Shown here piece after piece: positions 1-10,849 of a stretch of DNA of 64,000 bases. A program made the position numbers and the translations under genes. Source of the DNA: Undaria pinnatifida. Taxonomy: Eukaryota > Sar > Phaeophyceae > Laminariales > Alariaceae. Under the pieces are notes generated by a model. It was not told the DNA's origin. It worked only from the letters and a program-made list of their open reading frames with translations, and made no database searches. Each line of letters starts with the position of its first letter. Positions within the stretch are counted from its first letter, which is position 1. The stretch is taken from positions 11,258,120 to 11,322,119 of the forward strand of contig JABAKD010000002.1 of NCBI GenBank assembly GCA_012845835.1, read 5' to 3'.

Positions 1-60
1 CCTGCCCTGTGACCTCGGACTTCATTACGCGAGTTAACGTGACAACAACAACGAATACAG
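1..60 (+). repeat. Fragment of LINE 3'-end repeat (family A)
   Basis: The first 40 bases match the terminal part of a repeat seen again near 6597, 8550, 21180, 28640 and, inverted, near 58800 and 63350. It ends in an AAC-rich tail like the other copies. The copy is cut by the window edge. Confidence 0.7.
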
Positions 61-616
61 CAGTAGTACGTGGTCACAACACAGGCTCAAAATATCACGA
101 CATTCAGGACAGAACACCTAGTCACTAATCACGAGCGACCGCGAGTTTCTAACTTGCACGGCTCCAGGAATAGGGAGGGACCCACCCCATTCCAGTTGCT
201 TCAAGCGTCCGCGGACCACCAATCCACACAAGCTGACAAAAAATCTACTCAAGATTAGCTCCGGCTTACCAGCGTCCAGTATCATGGTATTTATATGATA
301 CCTATATTTTATCCTCCGGCTGATGGGGAAAAAGAAAGCGTACACTCGCCACACGTCCACGTATTTTCATATACGTCGCGCGTCAATTTAACTCAATCGC
401 ATTCGCAATCCAGCGCTAGATGGCGTATCCTTCAGTTCCCGTGGTAGCGATAGCGATGCGATAGCGATTACCGGCGGTCACCGAGAGCTGCAAGTATCAT
501 TCTGTGCGAATTCTTGGCAACGGGCCCCTAGCGACAGCGATACTATCTTCAAGCCAACCAGCAAGAAATATAAATGAACACGTACAAACGAGTACCAGAA
601 TAAAAGGTATTCTCAC

Positions 617-710
617 CTTGTAGAAGGTGGAGCCGTCTGTCCACATGCCTAGCGTGAAAGTCACATCCATTTCCACTCCGTCGTCCAAGCTCAAAGTCGA
701 CGTCGACCCA
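617..710 (-). CDS. Exon B of an unrecognised minus-strand gene
   Basis: A 94-nt internal exon read leftwards from 710 to 617. It follows a pyrimidine-rich acceptor ending TGTCTGACAG and ends at AAG|GTGAGA. Its first base completes the split codon left by exon A (AG|T, Ser), so the two exons join in phase; the exon ends in phase 0. The peptide is Ser/Thr-rich, then acidic, then hydrophobic (…DDGVEMDVTFTLGMW…). I do not recognise the family. Three decayed copies of this exon and its acceptor lie 5' of it in the intron (889, 1152 and 1273). Later exons would lie left of the window. Confidence 0.55.
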
Positions 711-825
711 CTGTCAGACAAGACAGGCAGACCAGGTTAAATAAATTAGACAGAGAGATTAACACAAGTTCAACCAACACACGACGTATCGACTCGTATC
801 ATCTATCGTCCACATTTGGGACAAA

Positions 826-889
826 GGTATAGCTGAAGTTCACATCCATTTCCACTCCGTAGTCCAAACCCAGCATCAACGTCGACCCT
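826..889 (-). repeat. Decayed copy (echo 1) of exon B and acceptor
   Basis: On the minus strand this repeats exon B from its acceptor region (TTGTCTGGCAAAG) through GGAGTGGAAATGGATGTGA, then diverges before the donor. The acceptor AG is still present. It lies about 180 bp 5' of the intact exon in gene orientation. Confidence 0.75.
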
Positions 890-892
890 TTG

Positions 893-1010
893 CCAGACAA
901 GACAGATAGATCAGACAGGTAGATCACGCAGATAGATCAGACAGATAGATCACACAGATAGATCACACAGATAGATCACACAGATAGATCAGACAGATAG
1001 ATCAGAGAAG
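893..1010. repeat. AGATAGATCA-type short tandem repeat
   Basis: About ten copies of a CAGATAGATCA-like unit of 10-14 bp, with CA/AC variants. On the minus strand this gives a pyrimidine-rich stretch (TCTATCTG) directly 5' of the exon B echoes, so it may have grown from the polypyrimidine tract. Confidence 0.8.
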
Positions 1011-1082
1011 AAAATCTCCCTAAGACCAACGCAAGATTGATTAGCACACCAATAATGACATCTATGATATAAAGTCAACATT

Positions 1083-1152
1083 CGGGATAAAGGAATGGCG
1101 CGAAAGTGACATTCCGTTCCGATCCGTCGTCAAACTCAGTGTCGACATCCCA
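1083..1152 (-). repeat. Decayed copy (echo 2) of exon B and acceptor
   Basis: On the minus strand an acceptor-like AGCGGGCAG is followed by about 70 bases matching exon B with substitutions and small indels (TGACGACGGA, GGAATGTCACTTTC). No intact donor follows. Confidence 0.7.
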
Positions 1153-1244
1153 CTGCCCGCTAAGATAGCTAGATCATACACACAGATCCGACAGACAGAT
1201 CACCACAAGATCAACAAAAGACAGATCATCACAAGGTCAAAACA

Positions 1245-1273
1245 AGATGGACACTCTACAGGATCGACGCCCA
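1245..1273 (-). repeat. Short decayed copy (echo 3) of exon B acceptor and 5' edge
   Basis: On the minus strand TCTGTCTTGTCTGGTAG is followed by TGGGCGTCGATCC, matching the acceptor and first bases of exon B. This is the outermost and shortest copy. Confidence 0.6.
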
Positions 1274-1354
1274 CTACCAGACAAGACAGACACTTCACCA
1301 AACGAACAACACAAGATCGACAAACGCACGATGTGTCTAATCTATCATCTACTG

Positions 1355-1560
1355 ACGTTTCGGCATGCTTCATTGGTCAACTCATGCACACGCAGATTTG
1401 CACCTGCTCCCGCTCGACACCCTGATTCCACCCATACCTCCCCCTCCCCCCGACCTGAGCCCTCCAAATTGACACCGGGTACATGATTGGCCGCCGGCAG
1501 GGTCTATCAAGCATGCACCGACCAAAATCGAAGGTCGGCCATTGCCAGCAAACAACACGT
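1355..1560 (+). repeat. Dispersed repeat family B, copy 1
   Basis: Roughly 200 bp shared with 26515-26645 and 37797-38035. Common blocks include TTTCGGCATG.TTCATTGGTC, GAGCCCTCCAAATT, GGCCGCCGGCAGGG and a conserved GCCAGCAAA end. The three copies sit in unrelated surroundings, so this looks like a short interspersed element. No coding potential seen. Confidence 0.7.
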
Positions 1561-1601
1561 CGAGTGCCTGGTAAACGGTTAACTGGCCTCGGGCACCGTA
1601 C

Positions 1602-1789
1602 CTGTAACAACTGGCCGTAGAAGGGGTATCGACGTCCGCGCAATCGCTCGACGTCATGGTCAGGACCTCAAGCGTTCTCGATGACAAGGTCACGCCGCTC
1701 AGCTCGTACACCGTGCTACCGACCGCTATTACCGACGAGTCGCAGCTCGTCTCCAAAATTCCCATGTACTCGCCGCCGACCTTCGCAAT
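1602..1789 (-). CDS. Exon A of an unrecognised minus-strand gene
   Basis: A 188-nt internal exon read from 1789 to 1602. A strong pyrimidine-rich acceptor ends GTGTATCAG and the exon ends TACAG|GTACGG. It begins in phase 0 and ends in phase 2, which exon B accepts. The peptide (IAKVGGEYMGILETSCD… with three Cys and many Ser/Thr/Val) reads like a beta-rich extracellular segment, but no family is recognised. The best support is the exact phase fit with exon B and two consensus splice sites. Upstream exons would lie to the right. The candidate secreted N-terminal exon at 18248-17901 has the same orientation and is one possibility, unproven. Confidence 0.55.
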
Positions 1790-1875
1790 CTGATACACAA
1801 CGGGAAGCAAGCAAGAGAAGAATGGATGAGCACGTCTGACTAAAAGTCTATTGGCCGTTAAGTTGATCGGGCCGG

Positions 1876-2150
1876 TGGGTGGGTGGGTGGGTGGGTGGGT
1901 GGGTGGGTGGGTGGGTGAGTGGGTGGGTGGGTGGATGGGTGGATGGGTGGATGGGTGGGTGGGTGGATGGGTGGGTGGGTGGGTAGGTGGGTGGGTAGGT
2001 GGGTGGGTGGGTGGGTGGGTGGGTGGGTACGTGGGTGGGTACGTGGGTGGGTGAGTGGGTGGGTGGGTGGGTGGGTGGGTGGGTGGCTGGGTGGGTGGGT
2101 GGGTGGGTGAGTGGGTGGTGGGTGGGTGGTGGGGGTGCACGTGGGTGGGT
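1876..2150. repeat. (TGGG)n tetranucleotide tract
   Basis: About 275 bp of TGGG with occasional TGGA, TAGG and TACG variants. It stays open in several frames on both strands, giving spurious long frames (PTHP- and GWVG-type repeats). The G-rich strand has dense G-runs compatible with quadruplex folding. Confidence 0.95.
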
Positions 2151-2640
2151 AAAACGTGAGGTATAGTTCATGGGTGTGTTTTCGTGCCTGTGGGAGATGG
2201 CCCTGTCATTTTGTTTTTTTATACGTACCACACTATTAATAGTGATATAACACAAAACTCCCCACACTAAGTTCACTGCTGTACTGCTGTTTGGTTCGTG
2301 GGCGGATGGCTTAGTCCGTGGGAGGGTACAATGTGTGGTATAATTCATGGGTGTGTTTTCGTGCCCGTTGGAGATGGCCTTGTTATTTTGTTTTAATACA
2401 AACAACAGCAGCAGCAATTTGTTTTCTCCGCTATACCGGCCAGCACTGGCTTACTTCAGGAGTACCACTAGCTTTCCATCGTGGGTGTGTTTTCGTACCT
2501 GTTGGCGATGGCCCTTTTATTTTGTTTTTAATACAAACAACATCAGCAGCAATCTGTTTTTTCCCGCTATACCGGCCGGCACTGGCATACTTCAGGAGTA
2601 CCACTAGCTTTCCATCACGGAACCAGATATGGTCTGACTT
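2151..2640 (+). repeat. Three-copy tandem repeat (~130-190 bp units)
   Basis: A block beginning CATGGGTGTGTTTTCGTGCC recurs at about 2168, 2346 and 2480. Two copies continue into CTATACCGGCC.GCACTGGC and CAGGAGTACCACTAG. A related block lies at 16330-16640. No gene is seen here. Confidence 0.75.
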
Positions 2641-3260
2641 CCGGCGTGGGTTTTGCATTTTTCGCATACTTGGTGTCAGGGACTTGGTCTGACTGCTCTA
2701 ATTGACATTTGTGTGTTTTTCCTGCAGTTGTGGCAAATTTTTCCACTTAATAAACTAACGGAATTCGTCTCCCATCCTTCAGCGCTCTCGGCCATGTCAT
2801 GCCGTCCGAATCCTTCTCCGGATTCAGCTAAGGTTTGACTATTACCTTTGCCGATTGACCTTTCCTTACATATATTACGTTTCACCCACGGTTTGCTTTT
2901 CAACCGCGGTTTTCTTTCCATTTTCTTCTCGTCTATTTCTCGCCTATCCACAACACCTACTATACACAACCTCCTTATTTGCGGTTGGTTTCGTCATTTC
3001 AATCCCTTTATGCAGTGCACCAACACCTACCTTCACATATACCTGTGCGCAAAACCACTCCCGACAGAATCCACAATTTTTAATGGCATATGCTTCAAAT
3101 ACATGTAGCACCTCAACCTCGTTGTACCTCGTCCATTACCTTCCCCTTCTCTTATTCACGTCCTTTTTGCGCAACTATTATGGAGGGCGGGGCCGCCGCC
3201 AGGAGTGTTGCAACATGTTTCGAGTGTGACTAGGAACGCACGCGGCTTACTTCAAGTATA
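2641..3260. other. Stretch without recognisable features
   Basis: Unique-looking, AT-richer sequence. Open frames are short and low in complexity. No splice-phased exon or repeat was recognised. Confidence 0.4.
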
Positions 3261-3264
3261 AGGC

Positions 3265-3480
3265 ATTCAAACCGGGCGGATCGGGTCGGCACAGGGCACG
3301 TCGGGTCAAGAGGTAATAGCGTGGTAATGAGGCCGTGTGCGTTCCAAGCCATGCTCGCAACATGTCGCAGGGCTTCCGGACCCGATCCACCCTGCCCCGA
3401 CCCGACCCGCGAGATGTGGAATTCACACCTCATGGGTCGGGTTGGGACAGGGCGGGTCGGGTCGGGTCAACAAGTCCCGA
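3265..3480. repeat. GGGTCG hexamer-rich tract, first block
   Basis: Degenerate GGGTCG/CGACCC hexamers in both orientations. Neighbouring sequence is partly inverted, with GAGATGTGGAATTCACACC forming a palindromic centre. Open frames across it are artefacts of the hexamer. Confidence 0.8.
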
Positions 3481-3719
3481 AACATGCTACCTGGTACGAG
3501 TATAGCTCGAAACGCACACGGCCGACTGCAAGCGCGAGACAGCTTTGTCTCATCACGACTCTACTACCGAAGTAGAACAATGGAGATTCCCTCGCTAGTG
3601 CGGTGCCGTGCCAGAAGACAATACAGTGGAGGGGGGCTCTCAGTAGTGCCGGTATGTGCCGACCCAACATACGGGCACTGTTGACGGCACCGTCACTGTT
3701 GGGAATGGGGTTACCATTA

Positions 3720-3810
3720 GCTAGTTACTATAGAGTTCAAGTCGTGCCAAGCGATTTGACCAGCACTATAGAAAGCAGTGACATCATTCAACCAGCACTA
3801 TGCCCCCACT
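3720..3810 (+). repeat. Dispersed repeat family C, copy 1
   Basis: Shares GTCGTGCCAAGCGATTT and CAGCACTATA.GAAAG with 17700-17780; an inverted relative lies near 36480-36610. A partial copy follows at about 3880. Probably a small non-autonomous element. Confidence 0.6.
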
Positions 3811-3989
3811 GTACCTAGACTAAAGGCGGACCCCGTACTATCCGCGGATGGTGTGGTACCATGCTCTTTAGGATGACGTCGTGGCAAGCGATTTCCACCG
3901 CACTAAACTAGGGACCCGCCCCAGGGGATATCGCACTAACGCGGAATCACAACTGCTGCGTAAGTCATACTCGTACATGTCTTCACACC

Positions 3990-4235
3990 TCCTGACCCGA
4001 CCCGCCATGTCCCGACCCGATCCACGGGTTGGGCCAAATCCCGCGGGTCGGGTCGGGTCGAGTCAGGTCGGGTCCGGTCCGGTCGGGTCGGGTCGTCGGA
4101 GGACCCGACCCGCGAAAAAATGAACTGCCGACATCCGATCCGACCCGACCCGACTCTTGAGATTTTGAAAACCTCCTGACTCGAACCGACTCGACCCAAC
4201 CCGACCCGACCCGACCCGACCCGCGGGGGTTTTGA
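3990..4235. repeat. GGGTCG hexamer-rich tract, second block
   Basis: The same CGACCC/GGGTCG hexamer as at 3265-3480, in long runs on both strands around 4040-4110 and 4140-4225. The frames reading RVGSG-type repeats are spurious. Confidence 0.85.
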
Positions 4236-4339
4236 CTCAACCCGTACCAGGCAAGACGATACACTTCCTGTCGAGGGTGGATTTTGACACAGATTTCCAT
4301 GACAACTGGAAGAACGCAAACGCCACCGGGTGCTACTGT

Positions 4340-5060
4340 AGGTACAAGCTTCCCCTTCGGGATGTGGATAGATGCGTTAGGCTGAACATCCTGGGGGAGT
4401 CGCAAGTCGAAAGTTGAAAGGGGAACCACTCTTAAAAACTGCAGAAAAAAAAAAAGTCATCGCGCAAGTAGCCCGGCAAGTACCACCGACCACCTCGAAC
4501 GAGTTGATAGCTTTGTCTAAATAGGATGATACTGGAAAGGATAACACACACCCGAGGACAAATGTCCGACGGGAATTTCTCCAATACATTGGGAGCCACA
4601 CATGACGCAAAAGGTGGGTTCGGATTTTTTTTTTCTTTGTGAGATTCGAGATGTTTCCATATGAAATGTTGCCGTAGGCGCGCGCATGCATCGCTGGGCT
4701 TTAGAAACATCTCGCTGAGGTTCGAGATGGTCCCGCGGATCTTTCCGTAAGACGCATCGACAGGCTTTGGCAAGATTTCTTCGACATTCGAGATACGTCC
4801 ACAGCCGCATCCCTAGGCTTTGGGAATATCTTGTCAAGATTTTAGATATTTCCATAGTCGCATTGCTTTCTTAATACCAGGTACAGACTAAACTGTAAAC
4901 TCGTTTGGGTTGTTAATAGTCGGTGTTACTTGCCGGGTTACAGGGCGGTGGCTATTACATTTTCTTCGTGTTTTTTGCTAGAGTCTTGTCCCTCTTTTCA
5001 ACTAAAGGACACCCCCGGGACTTCAAGCCAACCACATCCCGAAAAGGAACCTTGTTGTGC
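4340..5060. mobile_element. Foldback-type element with ~150-bp inverted arms (family O)
   Basis: The left arm (about 4340-4510) carries CTTCCCCTTCGGGATGT, an A-rich run and a CCCGGCAAGTACCACC block. The right arm (about 4900-5060) carries the same blocks inverted and ends CATCCCGAAAAGGAACC. Single arms recur at 47720-47845 (minus) and 52535-52685 (plus). No coding sequence is seen between the arms, only the short tandem repeat at 4620-4855. Confidence 0.55.
4620..4855. repeat. ~60-bp tandem repeat, four degenerate copies
   Basis: Units centred on ATTCGAGAT.TTTCC, then CGCAT(C/G)GCTAGGCTTT and AATATCTCG, recur about every 60 bp inside the foldback element. Confidence 0.7.
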
Positions 5061-5063
5061 GTG

Positions 5064-5183
5064 TGTTATATTACGGTACATCGTTACACCGGATGTTATA
5101 TTACGGTACATCGTTACACCGGATGTTATATTACGGTACATCGTTACACCGGATGTTATATTACGGTACATCGTTACACCGGA
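5064..5183 (+). repeat. Four identical 30-bp tandem repeats
   Basis: Four consecutive 30-bp units starting TGTTATATTACGG and ending CGTTACACCGGA, with no mismatch between them. The unit length is a multiple of three, so frames stay open across the array. There are no spacers. The perfect identity suggests a recent expansion. Confidence 0.97.
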
Positions 5184-5961
5184 GCTAAGCACGTGTAAAC
5201 CCGGGACTTCAAGAGCAGTCAAGAAAATATATGCCCAAACCATTAAACAAAAAGTGACAAGATGACGATGTGATGATTGCAGCAGCAACAATAAGAAACA
5301 GCTCCGGCCACAGGGGACGTACGCGAACTACAGCAGCAGTGCTGCAACCGGCTACTGGCTACAATGCACAAACTGCGGACGTCTCCGGCACGTATGTATC
5401 TACTTTACATGTACCCAGCATGAAACTACCCGGAAGTACCATATTCTATAGTCGCAATGCTGCGCGCCACCACTGATCACCTGGGTATCCCGATATAAGA
5501 GTAACTCACGACGAGCCGGAACAGGCGCTCTAAACTCCACATTTCTCTTATCTGTACAGGTAAACATATCGCTTTTTAGCATGGCGGGACATGTCGATTG
5601 GACCTCTTTCGTGACCCCTTTAGAGCCCCGAACCCCTTCCTGCACTCATTCTGAGTATTTCGTCCGCATAAACGGGGCTCCAGTTGTAAAGGCGTTGAGT
5701 CCCGAATGATCTTATCTAGGGTGCTCTTAAATCGGGGTACCCACGGCAGTGTTGTTAGTTGAATGTTCAGATAACCCGAAAAGCGAGAAAATCAGTCGTA
5801 CGCCGCTCGACAGGGGTCCACCTATCCTCGCAAACGTACCCAGGGGTGAAAGACAATTAACCGCTTCTCCAACACGATCGAACGACGTAACTTGATTTAT
5901 TGCAGACCTATGCGTAGCTATGCACCTATCTATGCTATACCTGGTACCATGTACTTCTAAG

Positions 5962-6690
5962 TCTGGGTCTGGCCATCATCGTCTTGAAATTTGTGGGCCT
6001 TCCAATGGCCGTCACAAGATAGTGTAAGACCGCCCTGACTTCTTCGCCATGTTGCGTTCTCTCCCCAGTGCCATTGATGATGCACTTGATACTCTATGAG
6101 CCCAATGCCGTCTTTCGTCAGTTCCTAGGGTCTGCTAGTATGACATTTTTTTGTCTTTTCCTTTCCTTGCTTCCTCTTGTCTCGTCTTTTCTTGCTTTTC
6201 TTCTTTCTTTTCTTTCCTTTCCTTTCCTTTCCTTTTTCGTTTTTTCGCTTTCTTGTATCTTCTTTCCTTTCCTTTATCTTATCTTCTTTTCTTCGTTTCT
6301 TTTTCCCAATTGACTTGCATCTGTCGTGCGTATGCGTAGTGATAGGTACTACGTGCAATATATACGTGGTAGTCTTTCTTGGGTGGCAAGCGGTATAGTC
6401 GGTTTTTCCAGGCGCGAGTAGTGAGACGTATGCACAAGTATGGACCTGGCACATCGTAGGCTGACTTCCGATTTCACTTTTATATGTTTCTGGTGGAGGC
6501 ATGAATTGCGTCAGCTGTGATAAATGCGTGTACCACCTTTGGTTTGTTTGTGTTTTTCCCTGGGGTATTCCTCAGCTCCAGAGTGACTGGAGCCTGTCCT
6601 GTGACCACGGACTTGATTATGCGAGTTAATGTGAGAACAACGAGAACAACGAGACCAACAACAATAACGACAACAACAACAACAACAACT
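5962..6690 (+). repeat. 5'-truncated LINE 3' region (family A), long copy
   Basis: About 700 bp collinear with 27975-28690. It starts AGTCTGGGTCTGGCCATCAT, passes through a CTTTT-rich stretch (6150-6310) and ends at GAGTTAATGTGAGAACAAC followed by an AAC-rich tail (6640-6690). At 27.9 kb the same sequence directly follows a reverse-transcriptase fragment, so it is read as the 3' region of that LINE. No RT sequence precedes this copy. Confidence 0.7.
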
Positions 6691-7079
6691 CAGAAAAATC
6701 CTACAAAACAAATCGGATTGATAAATACGCATGCCACCGCCGAAAACCCGTGATACGGGGAGCCTTGTTGTTGTCGTTGTTGTCGTTGTCACCTTATATT
6801 ATAAAATTAAAATACACTCCAGCTGTGAGATCGAAGATTTTGTCGAAACTCATCTTTGCAAGCTGTGTGTGATACTCCAATCGAGCGTATTACGGGTTGT
6901 GTGTCCTCATCAAGGGTATGGGTAGGCGACTCCCCTTGCAACTACAGTGTAGCTATCAGGGTCAACAGGGTGATGTTAGTATGTGCGCGGAAACTATAAA
7001 ACCCGCTTTTGAGGGGGACAAAATCTGACAGCTGTGGAAGGAAATGCATCAGTTTATCAAGTGAATCCTGTAAGTCGAC

Positions 7080-7260
7080 TAACTGGTGAGGGGTGGGCGG
7101 AGTTTTTAAGGACTTGGGGGGGGGGCGAAAAAACCATGTCGCATAGATGTAGGGGTTTGCTATACGCGTGGTGCTAGGGCTAGGCGATGGTGCGGGTGGT
7201 GGAGAAGGAGGGGGCGTTGGGGGGGGGGGGGGGGGGGTTGGGGGGGGGGGTATCACCTTA
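7080..7260. repeat. G-rich tract with poly-G runs
   Basis: Includes GGGGGGGGG at about 7120 and near-continuous G runs at 7218-7250. The minus-strand reading is proline-rich and open, but the composition alone explains it. Confidence 0.85.
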
Positions 7261-8240
7261 TATACATGTGATGCTTTCCTCTTGTGATGCTCAACATTCT
7301 GGGATGTGGTGATCGTTGCATCATATCCTACCGCGTTCGAGTCGTGTTGGCGGAAACGCTTTACGCGAAGCTGTTGGAAACGGAACAAAAATACGAAATA
7401 AACCAACTTCCAACTTTCATCTCGGCGAGGCGGTTTCATGATTCGAGACCTGGTCAGTGGGTAGATGCTTTTTCTTCTTTTTCTTTTTGCCCCATCCCAT
7501 CTATATTATCTTTGCACTTCGTACTTTGTCCATGTCCAGCTCCCTCATAACTCAGAACCCGAGTCATTAGCAGACCCCCCCCTCCTCCGCCCCCGCCCGC
7601 GACGGTGGGCGCGCTCGTCTCTTATCGCGACAGCAGTTACGCATTTTCTTCCCTCGTTAACTCGCGTCAAATAGTGTATACACGCAGCAGGTACGGTATG
7701 CGGGAGTTAGACGACGTATACACAAAAAATCTGAAGCGCACGACCAGTTTCCTTCAAGTTACGGGTCTGAAACAAACCCCATAAAAACACGCTATCATAC
7801 GATGGCGGCAAATAGAGAAGAACCCGAAAAATACGCAATTTGCACTGAGACAATTCCAATCAGCTCAACAAACCACCACCACAAAAATGAAGATAAAATG
7901 ACAGCTCGGCTTTTGACGGTATATTTTACTACTATCAAAACAATTATTCCAATTCCATGTTTTTGTTCGTAACAAAAAAAGTCGATTATCTGGTCTTACT
8001 TATCTTCCGAAAAATTTTAAAACAGAGTTTTAAACAGGGGATACCACGGCGGTAAATGTTGATGGATGCCTGTGGTGTTGGTGTTGCTGTTGTTGGTGTT
8101 AGTGTTAGTGTTAGTGTTAGTGTTGGTGTTGATCTCACATTAGCTCATCGTCATAGCTACCGGCACGGTATCTGGTTTGCAAGTACCGGTACGTGTTGTC
8201 ATCAAAATTAAGTTCGGCGTAGATAGGTAGGCATTTCCTG
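7261..8240. other. No recognisable gene; GTTAGT-like minisatellite
   Basis: Mostly unique sequence without phased exons. A short TGTTGGTGTTAGTGTTAGTG minisatellite lies at about 8075-8130. Confidence 0.4.
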
Positions 8241-8359
8241 TTCACAGGTCAACACTGCTTGCATTGCTTTGTGTTGAGCGATATTCTGGGAGTGGCATAC
8301 ATACCCAGGTGTGGAGGTATGGACGAACCACAACGCCACCCGCACCATCATCGCATATA

Positions 8360-8610
8360 TCGAGTATTGAGACGTATGCACCAGTATGGACCTGGCACAT
8401 CATAGGCTGACTCCCGATTTCACTTTCATATGTTTCTGGTGGAGGCATGAATTGCGTCATTGACTCAGCTGTGATATATGCGTGTACCACCTTTGGTTTG
8501 TTTGTGTTTTTCCCTGGGGTATTCCTCAGCTCCAGAGTGACTGGAGCCTGTCCTGTGACCACGAACTTGATTATGCGAGTTAATGTGAGAATAACAACAA
8601 TATGACATAA
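8360..8610 (+). repeat. 5'-truncated LINE 3' region (family A)
   Basis: About 250 bp matching 6405-6650, from GAGACGTATGCACCAGTATG to GAGTTAATGTGAGAATAAC. It shares the 3' end with other copies but starts further 3'. Confidence 0.75.
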
Positions 8611-8794
8611 GCAGCAGAGAAGCAGCTAGTGAGTCAACGCCGCTCTCAACGCACTGCAACGCGACGCAAGACGATAAGCAACAGGCGCTTGTGTGCGACA
8701 ATGGTGTCGTCATTACCTCACAAAAAAAACGTATATGATCCGTGGTATAATACTGCTGTTTTGGGTTCTTTTTACTTCGACTTCCACCTTTCGC

Positions 8795-9661
8795 TAGGCT
8801 GAGCCTCGTCCGGCTTTCGCCGAAAAAGCCGAAAAAGGCCGATTTTCTTACTTTTTTATTCAAAAAACAGGGGGAAGCGTAGAGAGCCGATATCATTTCG
8901 ATTTAAAGACGATTTCTAGGGTACGGAGCTCGTTTTCACCGCCGGAAGCCGGGTTTGAATACTAACAAAAACAAATCTTGCTCGCCCATTCTATAATAAC
9001 GCCCATAGATTACATGGAAACCCTGTTTCAGAGCCCTACACCACATTAACTCAGCACAACAGCAGTATGTACGCAAAAGCCGAAAAAGGCCGATTTGCTT
9101 ACTTTTTTAATCAAAAAACAGGGGGAAGCGTAGAGAGCCGATATCATTTCGATTCAAAGACGATTTCTAGGGTACGGAGCTTGTTTTCACCGCCGGAAGC
9201 CGGGTTTGAATACTAATGAAAACAAATCTTGCTCGCCCATTCTGTAATAACGCCCATAGATTACATGGAAACCCTGTTTTAGAGCCCTACAGCACATTAA
9301 CTCAGCACAACAGCAGTATGTAGTATGTACGCACATTGTAGCTCCTGCAGCATCATCAGCTGTACAGCAGTGCCCACACACGCACACCAACCGGCAACAA
9401 TACCGGAAACGCTTTTTCGTGAGTCGACCGTTTTGTTTCGTTTTGTTTTCCGAGCCGAGGTTGCCGCGCGCCGAGCCGAAACGAGCCGAAAACCGTCGTA
9501 TCTGCGTTTTTTCTGAGCCGAAATTGTCACCGGCCGAGCCGAAAAGAACCGATATCCGTATTTTAGGTATTTTTCAATTTCGGCAGAAATTCGGCCGAGC
9601 CGAATTTTACTTTTTAAAGCCGAAATAACTGGAAAAAGGGAGCCGGACAAGGCTCAGCCTA
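8795..9661. mobile_element. Non-autonomous TIR DNA transposon (867 bp)
   Basis: The left end TAGGCTGAGCCTCGTCCGGC is mirrored at the right end, whose reverse complement reads TAGGCTGAGCCTTGTCCGGC. Inside is a two-copy tandem repeat of about 258 bp (from about 8818 and 9076; each carries AGGGGGAAGCGTAGAGAGCC) and many GAGCCGAAA motifs nearer the right end. No transposase frame is present. Target duplication is at most the TA dinucleotide. Confidence 0.65.
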
Positions 9662-9744
9662 CATTTCGCCCGGGCAGAAAAAAGCGCGACTCTTGGTTTG
9701 CTGCCTCTGCCGTTCATCTTACAAAAATGCACCAGGAAATACAA

Positions 9745-10483
9745 TAGGTGGCCCTTTTTAAGGTACCCCGCGATAAATATCGGTACTACAGCTGTATATT
9801 ATAGGGGACCTCAAATTTCTCCGCACCGTTTTCCCCACTTTAAGGGACCTCGCTCCTTATAGTGGACCCAACACTCATTAAGGGACCCTAGTGTTATGCT
9901 ATCTCCTCTACCCCGTCGGGGCGTTATGATTTAGCCGTCCCCTTTATACGAGCTGGCAGGCGTTATAGCCGGCAGGAGTTATAGCTGGCAGGTGTTGTAG
10001 GCGTTTTATTGCCTGCCTGAACGAACGGCTCCGGCCCCCCTTCTGTCAGAAGGGATCCGGTGGACAGCAAGCAATAATTACCATAGATTTAACATTCAAA
10101 CAGCCCTCGTGTGAGTGACCATTTCCGAGCCAGAGGCACCCCTGCACGGCAGTAGTCGGTCCCTAGATCCATGTTGCCCCGATACTACTACACTGGCGTC
10201 GTCGGCAGGATTGTAAGGGACCTCAAATTTCTCCGCGCCGTGTTTCCCCACTTTATTGGACCTCGTCCTCTATAGTGGACCCAACACCCACAAAGGGACC
10301 CCACGTCCCAAGTCACGTTCCAAGTCCCTTGCAAGCTTGTAAGGAGCCAACACACAGTTTAACGCTTGACACACGCCGGATAGAGTGCTAAACTTTCAAA
10401 CAGGCGAAATTTGTCAAGGGACCTCGGTACATGAGGAACCCTGCCCCCCCGACGCAGTGTGGTCCCATAAAGGGGGCCACCTA
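9745..10483. mobile_element. Non-autonomous TIR element (739 bp, family D)
   Basis: The left end TAGGTGGCCCTTTTTAAGG and the reverse-complemented right end TAGGTGGCCCCCTTTATGG form imperfect terminal inverted repeats of about 25 bp, possibly with a TA target site. A block from GGGACCTCAAATTTCTCCGC to AGTGGACCCAACAC occurs twice inside (9808 and 10216). A shorter related element is at 26123-26507. No coding sequence is seen. Confidence 0.6.
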
Positions 10484-10849
10484 CTTAAAGTATACCAGGT
10501 ATGCTCACGTTGGCGTCACAGCAACGGCATGTGGTGAGATAGCGTTTTACACTAAAGTAGACGCTACTATTCAAAGTTCAGTTCCATAAGATGTACCCGA
10601 GGTAGTGTGGAGAAAGGTTTCCCTGGGAAGAACAGGGTATTTGATTTGGGCACTTGTAACATCTACAAGAGCAAAAGTTCCGTTTATAGTCTCCCTATCG
10701 GTTGTTCTTCTAGGCGGAATTTAACCCAGGAATAAATCGCACATTTACCGGATGGAAGAGTACGAGAAGCGAGGTTTAAACTGATAGGGTCGAATGAGAC
10801 GTAGCACACTAAACCTCAGTGATTCGGTGGCGTTGTCGAATAATACGTG

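Noticed and set aside
1382-2417. Long frames with PTHPPTHPP-type or GWVGGWVGG-type repeats
   Set aside because: They are translations of the (TGGG)n tract and are open on both strands because of the repeat. Only the part at 1602-1789 (minus) looks like a real exon.
3936-4429. Frames rich in RVGSGRVGSG on the minus strand
   Set aside because: Produced by the GGGTCG hexamer repeat; no domain and no splice-consistent neighbours.
5064-5183. CRISPR-like array
   Set aside because: The four 30-bp units are directly adjacent with no spacers, and the window is eukaryotic.
6942-7439. Proline-rich minus-strand protein, extensin-like
   Set aside because: Derived from poly-G and GGGGT runs; no signal peptide, Tyr-containing motif or splice support.
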